Shown: one piece after another, positions 1 through 11,100 of the stretch
Layout of the letters: the number at the start of each line of letters is the position of its first letter
Numbering within the stretch: position 1 is the first letter of the stretch
Notes under the pieces: model-generated
Seen by the model: only the letters and a program-made list of their open reading frames with translations
Told to the model about the DNA's origin: nothing
Databases searched by the model: none
Translations under genes and position numbers: made by a program
From: Tritrichomonas foetus
Lineage: Eukaryota; Parabasalia; Tritrichomonadida; Tritrichomonadidae
NCBI GenBank assembly: GCA_001839685.1
Contig: MLAK01000582.1
Coordinates: 185,570-217,500 of the forward strand
Length of the DNA: 31,931 nt
Direction of reading: 5' to 3'

Positions 1-231
1 GATGAAGATCGATGAAGATAGTTGATGAAAACAAATATGTTTGGGAGTGTCATGCAATAATCTGATTGTCTCTGGCATCATGGATTTGGTATATCCATTC
101 CCTTTTGGTATCGGGATTTCGCTTATTTCATCAAGCAAGCCAAGAGATAGTCGAAATATAAAAGACCGCGTTTTTTGAATAAAAAATACAGCAACTTTTT
201 GTAGTGACTTGAAAAAGTTTATTACACTCGA

Positions 232-256
232 TTTTTTTTTTTTTTTTTTTTTTTTT
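232..256. repeat. Poly-T homopolymer, about 25 bases
   Basis: An uninterrupted run of T, the longest homopolymer in the window. It lies just before a GC-richer stretch containing short palindromes. It could be a simple microsatellite or an A-rich end of an old insertion. Assembled length is unreliable for such tracts. Confidence 0.9.
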
Positions 257-303
257 GCCCGCCAAAGAACCGGGACATTTGACATTTTCGCACGAAAAAT
301 ACC

Positions 304-382
304 ACTTCTCTTTGGAAAAGTGCCAAAAAAGAGAAGTGCACTTCTAACCGCTGTCACTTTTTGGAGAGAAGTCCACTTCTCT
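304..382. repeat. Cluster of short inverted repeats (GAGAAGT / ACTTCTC)
   Basis: The motif ACTTCTCT and its complement AGAGAAGT recur in a nested arrangement. There is a perfect 14-base palindrome AGAAGTGCACTTCT at 332-345. An 8+8 inverted repeat with a CC spacer lies at 365-382. An imperfect outer pair lies at 304-322 and 355-372. The whole stretch could fold as a cruciform. It may be the remains of a small terminal-inverted-repeat element, but I see no target-site duplication. Confidence 0.6.
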
Positions 383-655
383 AACTCTAAACTCTGGAAA
401 AAATATTTCTGAAATAAAATTGTATTGAAACAGGTGTTAATACTGTATAGAATGATTATTAAAATAAACCTATTTTGCCTATTTTTATGTTGTTCTTTTA
501 TAATTCTTTGGAATCATCTATTGATGTTAAAACGTGTTTGCCTCGCTTTCAATTTTCACAATTCTTGGAATTGAAAGGTATTGTACGTTAAGGAATTGTA
601 CGAACAAAATTGATCTTGGAAAGAAAGATCTTAAATCATCGCCTTAACTATTGAT

Positions 656-1588
656 ATGAGTAGACAATGTTCTAACTATAGGAACCATAAAGAAAACAAA
701 GAAATAAATGAAAATGAATGTAAATTTGATCCATTCGAAAAGTATCCTTTATACGAAGTAAAGCCAATAAAATGGAATCCACCCTCCTCATTTTTTGTTC
801 CGAAAAAAGAAATTGAGCCCCCCGAAGAATATGTCCCTCCTCCAAAAACTCCAGTCAGGGACGTAGATTATGAGAAATTATCACAAAGCCAAAGAAAACT
901 TGCTGGAAAAAATCTATTTGAAAAGGATCTGGAAATTATTCGTGAAAAAAAAGCACAAACACCAAATACAAAGAATACTAAAATGAGAAATGCCAGTGTT
1001 ACAAGGACAAAACAACCGCCTTCAATATATTTTAGAGAAGAAATTGAAAGACAAAAGAAAATTGATAAACTCGAAAAATATGAAAATAGTTTGAAGAAGA
1101 AGAAAATGAAACAAGATTTAAGAAGAAGAAGACAATTTGAAAAAGAAAAAAGACACATTGATGAAATTGCTGCTGCTAGAGAAAATATCAGAAGAGAACA
1201 ACAACAATTTATGGATGAAACACGTCAAAATGAAATAAAAAGAAGACAAGAATATATAAAATCATTAAATATTGAACCAGACAAACCAACTCGTGCTTCA
1301 AAGCTCAAAGAGGAAGCTGCCAAAAAACAATTAGAAAAAGTTCAAATTGAAAACAATAGACAGAAGTTAAATCATGATATCCAAAAAGTAAATCAGAAAG
1401 AAAAGGCTAAGAAAATCAATGATTTTATTTATGAATTAAACACTAGGAAAGATGATGAGAAAAAGTTATTGGTCAAGAAACAAGCCCTGAAAAAAAAGGA
1501 AAATCAATGGATGAAATGGTTGGACTTAACAGAACAAGCAAATAAAACACGTGAAACAATGCTTGAAAGAATTTATGAACAATGGTAA
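656..1588 (+). CDS. Charged coiled-coil protein, function unknown
   Basis: The 310-residue product starts at the first ATG of a clean open frame. Residues 1-70 are Pro-rich with short aromatic motifs and several PP pairs. From about residue 120 to the end the sequence is dominated by Lys, Arg, Glu and Gln, with hydrophobic residues spaced as in a long alpha-helix or coiled coil. It ends in a Trp-rich tail (QWMKWLDL, EQW). There is no signal peptide, membrane segment or catalytic motif. The look is that of a structural protein of the cytoskeleton or flagellar apparatus, but that is inference from composition alone. No good initiator was found just upstream. The 581-base gap to the next gene and the unrelated product argue against a shared unit. 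Confidence 0.8.
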   Translation: MSRQCSNYRNHKENKEINENECKFDPFEKYPLYEVKPIKWNPPSSFFVPKKEIEPPEEYVPPPKTPVRDVDYEKLSQSQRKLAGKNLFEKDLEIIREKKAQTPNTKNTKMRNASVTRTKQPPSIYFREEIERQKKIDKLEKYENSLKKKKMKQDLRRRRQFEKEKRHIDEIAAARENIRREQQQFMDETRQNEIKRRQEYIKSLNIEPDKPTRASKLKEEAAKKQLEKVQIENNRQKLNHDIQKVNQKEKAKKINDFIYELNTRKDDEKKLLVKKQALKKKENQWMKWLDLTEQANKTRETMLERIYEQW

Positions 1589-2169
1589 CAACCAATTTTT
1601 CCAGAGTGTGAGTAAAAGATAGTTTGACAATAATCTAATAATCAATGAATTTTAAAATTCACATGTCTGATGACAAAAAATTATTTTTGAATAGTTATAA
1701 TATGTTAGATGAGAAGTTTCTATATATAAAATATTTAGTGCCACTCATTTTGTTGGGTGAGTTGACGATAGATGGTGAAATGGGTTTCTAAATATAATCG
1801 GTCATATCTTTATCAAACACGAAATTGCACCATAATTTGAAAAGAAAAATGACTTCATTGGACGAAATTATTCCAACTTTCTAGTGAAATATTCTATTAA
1901 TTGAATGGCTTTACTATCATGTTTTAGAAAAATTACCAACGATCAGTTTATTCAGAAAAATTCCATACTTCTTGAATTAATCCCCATCAATTTTTTTTAT
2001 TTGAAAATTGATACATTGTTTTGAATTGTTGAATATGTAGCAGAATTTTTTTGAGTATAATCACTATAGACATGTTCTTATTTCAGTAAAAAAATGTCGC
2101 ATAGAAATAAAATTCAAAGCATATTACATAAAAAGAGTTTTCTGATAAAAAAATCCTAAAAGCGAGCTC
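1589..2169. other. Intergenic spacer upstream of the VPS13 gene
   Basis: AT-rich, with no supported gene. A 21-codon open frame beginning at 2094 ends about 11 bases before the VPS13 ATG. Trichomonad leaders are normally very short, so it probably lies outside the transcript. I found no clear initiator close to 2170. Confidence 0.55.
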
Positions 2170-5100
2170 ATGCTTGAGTCTGTCCTTTCGAAATGCCTTA
2201 AACACTATCTGAAGGAGTACTTACTTCCAGTAGAACCAGAACAAATGAAATTGAAAGTTTTTAAAGGAAAATTTAAATTAATGAATTTGGAGATTTTACC
2301 AACCGCCCTTGCTTTTCATCACATTCCCTTTATTGTCAGGAAAGGCACGATTCGGCTTGTTAAAGCGATTTTTCCCTGGAAAAATTTGAAGGATGAGAGC
2401 TGTCAAGTCTATGTCGAAGATATCTTTTTGGTTCTACAATTTAATAGTGAAATTATAATTAAAAGTGATCTTCAAGCCAACCAAAATGGAATTCACCTTA
2501 GCCAAGAAGCCAACGCTCCTTCTACGGACGAAAAGAAAAATACACTTCAAGGACTTTTTGAATCAGTGATTGATAATTTGAAAGTATCAATTAAAAACAT
2601 CCATATTAGAATAGAATTTCCATCAGAACCATCTCCAATTTGTATTGGTTTGATTCTTCCTGAAATTACAATTTTAACTGTTGACGAAGATAATAAACCA
2701 ATTGAAAAAATTGTTCACCCGCATTTTGTAAGGAAACAATTATTAATTAAGGATTTTTCGATTTATTTCGATACTTTATCAGAACAAATTTCTTTAGATA
2801 ATTTTAATGAAACAATGGTAAAGTCAATGACATCAGATCATCAATATTTATTTATGCCTACTGTTTTCGAAAGTATTTTAATTCACACAAAAGATAAAAC
2901 TGAAGCAATTACAAACAAAATCGAAACTTATATTGATAATATTGAATTATGCTTAGATTTTCACCAAAGTAGGTCAATTCTTACATTAAATACTTTATGG
3001 AGACAATTTATGAAAAGAAGAAAATATGTTAATTGTCTTAGACCCGATTCTTTTAGTAAATCTGATGAAGTTTGGAAATATGCACATAAATGTGCAATTG
3101 TGAAAAATTCTCATCATGTTTTTAAGCCAGCTTTAGCTTTAGCAATTTTAAAAAATAAATCCAAATATATAGATTTATATAAACAAGCCAAAGTATCAAA
3201 ATTATCAGCAGCATTACTAGGATCACCTAAACAAAAATTAGATTTTCTTGAAAAGAAAGTAGGAAAAGATGCAACTATTTATTTACGTGAATTAGCTGAA
3301 GCAATTTTTATTAAAGAACAATCAATGAAAGAACAAACTGAAATTACTGCATTTGATTTATCTGAACTTAAAAGCATTTTTGAATCAACAGAATTAGTGT
3401 TTTCAATGACACAGATTTCGGCATCTCTAAATATTCAAAAGTTTAGTTTGAATTTATTATATGTAAAAGGAACTCCTTTATTTGTTGTTAATATTGATCA
3501 ACTTTATGGAAACTTAGATTCACTTCCTAAAGGTGTTATGATGACAATTAGACTATCTGATGCTTCTATGGTTTCCTATATTAATCAAGTATCTCGCAAT
3601 ATTTTTGAAACAAAACTTCAATCGAAAGTTGAAAATGACTTTGTTTTGCTTCATTGCAATATTCCAACAACTGGTGATGTTTCATCTATCGATTGCAATA
3701 TTAGGCCCTGTAAAGTAACTTTGGATACGGAAACAATGAACAATATTTTGGAATTCTTTACAGTTCAAAATAAAAGGCATGTTGACATTGATGAAAAAGA
3801 AATTAGAACTGTACGTCTTGATATTGGTGAACAACTGCAAGGACTTAAAATTCTTAGAAATTATAAAATGTCAATTACTATGGAACAAATGTCATATGAT
3901 TTTCCATTTGAAGTGGAAAATGAAATTAAATATCTTACTTTTGATATGTCTAAATTAGCTTTTATGAAAAACTTAAGTGAACTCATTCCAAAGAATTCTC
4001 CAGAAATTCCAATGGATTTTGATGTTTCTTTAAACTTAACAGCCAAAATTGATACATTTACACTATTATCAAGTGAAGGAATTAAAGCAAATGCTTCGAT
4101 AATATTCATCAATGGCAAATTTGGTGTTGAACTTTCCGCGAAAATTGATTTGGTTAAACTTCAAGTTTTTGTTGCACAAGAATCATACGGTGTGATTTTA
4201 GTTGCTATGAATCATATTATGGCAATACCTTTTATGCAATCAGGTGTAATGGCAAACTCAACTCAGCAAGTTTTAATGGCTGGTCGATCTAAAATGGGTG
4301 CTGACATCAATTTAGGCGAATTAAATATTTTCTTAAATGATGAAAATAAAGAAAACGAAATGAAAGTAACAATTGGTGATTTAGAAGGATCTGTAAATTA
4401 CTTCTCGAATAATTTCCAATGTACTGCAATATTAAAGAGTATGAAAATTGAACAATTCCAACTAATTTTCTTGGAAATACTTGGGAAAGTTGATCTTAAA
4501 ATGGAGAAAAAATCAGATCTTGATCCACTTTATATTGATGCCATGATTATTGAGCCTCATGGATTTATGAACTTTGATACATTTGAATGGATCATCGCAT
4601 TCTCAAATCAATTGATTGGTTATCTTCCAAAAGAACCATTAATTATTGAACCGCCTGAATTGCTTGTTAATCCTGAGGAAATTGCACCACCAAGTCTATT
4701 ATGTTTAAATAATTCTATTCTTATTCAGTCTGTGGATTCATTTGTTGAAGAATCTGCAACAGTAAACCTTGAAGATAGTATTATTGCAAGTTTTAAAAAA
4801 CATAAAACCCGCAAAGAATCAATTTTATTACCTGAATCATCATGTGATGAATTCATTGAAAATGAAAACGATAACTCTGAGGCACCAAGTGTTGCTAAGT
4901 TTTCTCTTTCACTAAACATAATAAATACCATTTTTGAAATGGTTGATGAAGGAATTGATGAAGATAGTCCCAACAATAGCTACTCAGGTGAATATGGCGA
5001 TAGTTATTCAGAAAATGGAGATGAAAATTATCATGATAAGTCAAAAAGATTTAATATTCTCTTTGAAATTGAATCTATTGCACTTAATGATCCTTCTTCT

Positions 5101-8100
5101 GAAGGTTTTGTTTTAGAGATTTCCCAATTTTCAATCAGCAGAGCTCAACGCTATGTATTAAAACCTGTTGATATTTCAGTTCCAATTTATTTGCCTGATC
5201 CAATAAAAGTTTCAATTGATTATGCGGAATCTGAACTTTTCCCTGGCGATATTAATGCACTAAATGTTCATTCTCCAAGGATTTTTAAATTAATGTTTGG
5301 GGGACCAGAACCACTAATAAAAAATGAGATTTTTGTTGATGCTTTTGCAAAAAAAGGTTTAGGATCAATGATTACTGAAAATCATGAAGCTATTGCAACA
5401 GCAACAGTAAATGATGTATACTTAAAAATACAAATTACTCCTACAACGTTAATAGTTGATGTTAAAACTGGATATTGTGATGGCTGTTTCACTAACGGGA
5501 CTCCATTTTTAGAAATGCAACCACAATTTCATTGCATTTATTCTGGAACTATGAATGATCAAGATATTTTAGTAGAAATCCCAATTGCTTCTACATCATT
5601 AAAGCATGATTTACTGTCTTGGGTAATTGGATTTATTCCTCCGCCACCTGATGAATCGACACTTCAGCCTTTAAGAGTTAAAGTAGATATGAAACCCGTT
5701 CAAGTGAGCCTCTATGATGAAAACCAAAACAAGAATAGCCTATTGATTGATATTGGTGATACAATTGCCAATGCATATCGAGATAAATCACTAAATCTTG
5801 ATTTAAACTTGAGTGGCGTTCATATTACTTCTGAAATATTCGATCATCCTGTTCTTAATTTAGGTAAAGTTATGTTTAGTATGAATGAGAATCTAATGAA
5901 GGCTCGAATTCCTCCATTAGAAGCAAATCTATCAATTCCCTTATTAAAATCTTTAATTAAAGAAGTGAGTTCATTAGTACCTGAAAATCCACCATCTGCT
6001 CAATCAGTTGCATTAGCTAACATTGGGATTGATTTAATTCTTGAGAAAATTTCTCTTTCTCTTTATCCAACGCCAACGGCTGCGCTTTTATTAGAGATCC
6101 CAAGCTTTAAATTTATATTGAATTCGTATTTCAAGATCGCAGCATTAAGTATAGAATCAATTTGTATTTCTACAGTTGTTTGTATGAATGATCCAACACC
6201 TGCATTGATTCTTTCACAAATGAATGCAATCGTCACTTTTTCTGGCAATACAGGTTTTAATTTATCAACTATCACAGTTGATTCTATTGCAAACATGAAG
6301 CATAGTGGAACAACAAAAAGACCGCTTGAAGCAATATATTTTTCATTCAAAATGGATTCAATAATAATGCATTATACTCATCTTTTTGCTCAAACAATTA
6401 TTGATTGTTTCCTGAATGAAAAAATTATACTTAAAACACCACCAAACTTACAAGAACTAACTAAAAACATTAAAATTGATATTCATGTCTCCTGTGAAAT
6501 TGGAAAAATTCGATTTAACTTCATTATTCTTGATCCATTTTGTACTTTGTCATGTTCTGATATTAAAGTATCACTTGATCAAAAATGTGAAATTTCAGTT
6601 GATGATTTACAAGTTGTTCCGGTTGAAGGAGAAATATATCATCGATCCCTATTAACAAAGAAATCTAATAGTAGTCTTTTAGCAATTACAATTAATACTG
6701 ATGATAGTGAATGCTTTGCTGTATTATCGCCATGTGAATTTTATATTGATTATCAATTATTACTAACATTAACACAATTTATGTTAGCGACTCCATTTTT
6801 GAAGTTAAAATCATATTATTCATTGACTCGAAGTACGTCAGCAATGAATTCGTCAGTATGTACTCCAATAAATTCACTTGGAGATCCACCAAAAGATAAT
6901 AATAAAGAGATGCAAATTAATTACACGTCACATGATCAAATACCTCACAGCGCTTCCAATGCGTCAATTTCTGATGACCCAATTTTGATGCCGAATAATC
7001 CACCATATTTTTCATCAGCTCTTCCTTTCACGCTCATTTTTAGTATCAAAGAATTAGATATTTCCATTCCAACCTCTATAGAGTTAAACGGATTACCAGA
7101 GCTTCAAGTTCATCTTGCAGCACTTTTGGAAATAGATGAATCTCGATTTTCTATCAATATAAGTCGGTTATCAATGAATTTCTTTGATATTTTAAGTAGC
7201 AAAGCATATCCTTCATTTTTATCAGAAGTTGCTCTTCGATTTTCAATAAAGAAAGAAATTGATTCATCACTTTCGTTCAAAACTAATATTCTTGATATCA
7301 ATGCAGTTATTTCAGCAGCTGATATTTACTTATTTATGCAAATTACGGAATCAATTACAAAAGCAATGAATGCATTAATATTTTCTTGGGAAGAGAATAG
7401 TTCATCCTCAAATAATATTCGAATATCGAATATTGATCTAATCACTGCCAATACATCATTTATTATTTGTAAAGATAATCGATCAAGCTCTACAATTACA
7501 CCTATTTTCAAATGCGTTGTTCCTCCAATTATGCTAGAAGTTAGGAAAGTTAATAATAAAGCTGATGAGCAGCCTGTTAAAATTGAAATTCAACCTTACA
7601 TTGAATATTTCAATGAAGTAACTGGATATTTCGATTTCATTATCGAACCAATGAATATGAAGATAAATGCAGACATCACTGATTCTCATACGCGTTTAGG
7701 TTTATATTGCAGCTCATCGCTGAATATTAATTTACCATTAAGTGCACTTTTAATGGCAAATAACATCTTAAATGATGTGAGAGAGAGTATAAATCAAAAA
7801 TCGGTTAATTTTTCAGATTTACCAAATATTTGGATCAATAATATGCTTGGACAAAATGCTACTTTTGTGATAGGCGACAACGAATTTGATCTAAAGCATG
7901 ATCGCTATTTGCCTGTTTTTCGAGTATCATTACAATCTTTTATTAACTTTAAAGTTGATAAAAAATGGTATTCAATTACACCTTCTCATTTTTACTATCC
8001 TACATATATAACACCTTCTATTGTAGTTATTAAAAAGCCATTTGAAGGTGGTGTTATGATTGTATTTCAACGATGTATTCAAGTCGAAAATAATCTGAGT

Positions 8101-11100
8101 TTTTCTTTGTATATGTATGAATATGATCAAAAAAGCAGGAATATTGTTTTTCTTCACAAAATTGAACCAAGTAAAAGACAGCCAATTTCTGCAAGCCAAG
8201 AATCAATTCTTATATTTTCTGGGAAAGATGCACCGAAAAATGGAAAACATACACAATTGAAAATATCCATTTTTGATAAAAAATCAATTCAAAAGTTTTC
8301 TATTATATGCAAAGATAGAATTGTAAAATGTGTGAAAACTGTCGTAGATGATCCGTCAGTTGCAGCAAGAATTGTTCAAATTAGTGCACAGTTTGTTATT
8401 ACTAATCTTTTGCCACTTCCAGTCTATATTAAAAATTCATTACATCCTAAACATGACAAAAGATATGAACAAAACATCATTAAAATAAATAGAGGTGAAT
8501 CAAAAGATATTGATTTTATTGACAATTTCATATTTACTGCATCTCTAAGCTTTACTGACCAGGTTTTTCCTTCTCAAATAGCAAATATTAAAATAGATTC
8601 AAAAGGACCGAGACAAATAAATATTTATAATTCTGAAACAAAAACTGAAGATAAATGCGTTATGTTCTTCAACAATGATTATGAATCTTCACATACATTG
8701 ATTAACTTGTATTACCCTGTTGTTATTTTTAATAAAACTACATTTTTGTTACAATTTAATAATAAAGGCGAAAAAATTGAAGTTGCACCTAATTCCCATC
8801 AATTCTGGTGTCCTTCTTCAATTTTTGAATCGAATACAGATTCTTTAATGGTAACCGTAAATGCATCTGGAAATTCCAAGTGTGAATCGGATCCCTTTGA
8901 TTGTTTTGCTGCTGGAAGGTCAACATTGTTTTTACAAAGCATGGACAAAGATGGATTATATGTTCCTTTAAGATATTACATTTCGAATCATGATCAAACA
9001 TCAGTTATTACGTTTTCTTCTCTTTTAACAGTCTTTAATAATTTGAGTTTTGATATTAATTTGGAGCCAGTTCTTAAAATTTATAATCAAGCTAGTGAAA
9101 GAGACTTGCATCTTTATGGTGGACTGCAAAACAAACAAAAGAATCAACAATTTTCTACTTTTAATTTTCCATCGAAAAGTGAAGTTGTTGTTCCAATTTT
9201 AACTCTAAATGGTTCATTCTTAATAACTGTAGATGGTTATTTAACAAGTCCTTCTTTATCTTTATTCGAACCGCAAAAAACTGTTTTTCGTGTTCAAAAT
9301 CAGAAAGACTTCGTTTTAATCGAACTTCAAGTCTTTGATATTGGAACTGGAATTCGTTCAGAATTCCGAAATGTTACATTTCCGACACCTATCCTTATTA
9401 ATAATCAACTCAATGATGTCACTATTATGGCATTTCAACAAGCTTGTTTAACACCATTCGAAATTGAGCCGAATTCAACTTCATTATTTGCATTTGATGA
9501 ACCTTTTGCATTTCCTGAAGTAAGTATTAGCTTTGGAATGAATAATAACTATAGAATATCACTTGTAGAAGATACAAACAAAGTTGAAATGCCCACAATG
9601 TATAAAGGGAAAAGAGTTTTCATTCAAATTAAACATAATAAAGTTGGAAATCGACTTGTTATTGTTTCCCAGAACTTCAAAGATAGACAAGAAGAAAAAA
9701 AATATGCATATATATTTGAATCATCATTTAGAGGGATTGCAGCATCAATCATCGATCAACAAATGCGAGAAATTGCTTTGGTTCAATTAAATCATATGAA
9801 ATTTGTTTTATCTTATGATGATCAATACTTTGCAATTTCTTTACAAATGAAAAGTTTCCAAATTGATGATCAAAATCCACTTGCACCAATGCCACCTTTA
9901 ATTTATGGTCGCGAATCTGATAAAAATCCATTTTTATCAATTAATTGCATTTGTCCAAGCGACACAGAATTATTTACTATGTTTGATTACCTTTCGATAA
10001 ATATTCAACGGATTGACATTGATGTTGACTGTTCCTTTATTTCGGACATTATAAATCTAATTCCTTCGCTGTCAATTAAAAAGAATGTGCATGAAATTAA
10101 GCCTGCTAAACCTAAAAAAATTGGAACCAAATCGGATTTGGTTACAATCAAGTGGCTTGATATCATTCCACCTTACTTATTATTGCATTATCACAGGAAA
10201 ACCAAAAGACCAGTTATTTTGGGAAATATTCATAACTATTTCACTAAAATACCAAGTATTAAATCGGGGAAAATGTTACTTCCCGGTGTTGTGATTTCTC
10301 AACTGACTGATCGAATTGAATCAATAGCAACCAAACTTGTTGATGATTATAAAACTGCCGCCTTTAATCAAATTTTGGAAATGTTAGGAAGTGGTGGAAA
10401 ACTTATAAAAAGACTTGGAATTGCATCAGTCATTGCTTCGGCATTGAGTATTTCAATGACAAGCGATATGACCCAAGACCTTGATATTAATAAAGAATTA
10501 TTAAATTCACTCGAATATGACAATCGAAAAATGGTGACATTAAGGCATGGTTGCTTTTCTGAACAATCATTATCCGATCTCTTTAGAATTACAACTGAAC
10601 ATGATATGAAAATATCACCATTAGTACTAAAGATTTTAACTAATGAATATTCAGGTTTGAAAATGAAATTAATTCCCGGATTTGGCTATGGAAGAGGAAT
10701 TGCAGGAATTATGACGAAGCCAATGAATGATAGAATGCCCCAAATTGCGCCAATGTCTGAAATTTTACGTGTAAGAAATCCAAGAGCATTTCCAGAATAT
10801 CAAATTTCGCCATTTAATCAAGAAATTGCAGCTGCACAAACAATTATTTATAAATCTGGTGGAATCAATGAAAAAATGCGAGTATTATCAAAAGTTTCAA
10901 AATCCAAGAAAATAATAATAATGACTGATACTGCATTGTATTTATTTACTTCAGATTTAAGAAAGTTGCTAGGTATTATTAAAATTGTAGATATAAAGCA
11001 ATGTGAAATGATAATGAAAAATCACAGTGTGAAAATTTGTTTAATGAATGGAAAGACTATTTATTTTGAAATTCAAAATCCAACAGCGTTAAACTTCTTT

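Larger units (their letters stand above)
1..655. other. Gene-free 5' flank with poly-T tract and palindromes
   Basis: I see no convincing gene here. A short open frame crossing the poly-T tract codes mainly for a run of Phe and is an artefact of that tract. The stretch at about 257-400 has more G and C than its surroundings and holds the palindrome cluster listed separately. The rest is AT-rich spacer leading to the coiled-coil gene at 656. Confidence 0.6.

Noticed and set aside
209..412. Open frame across the poly-T tract, 67 codons
   Set aside because: It depends on a Phe run made by the homopolymer and has no motif or initiator; the rest is the palindrome cluster.
2094..2159. 21-codon upstream open frame before VPS13
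   Set aside because: Trichomonad leaders are usually under about 25 nt, so this probably lies before the transcription start. The composition is simply Lys/Ile-rich spacer.
7180..7200. FFAT-like core (FFD) in VPS13
   Set aside because: The surrounding residues do not fit the acidic flank, the fifth position is Ile, and it lies inside a predicted beta segment instead of a flexible loop.
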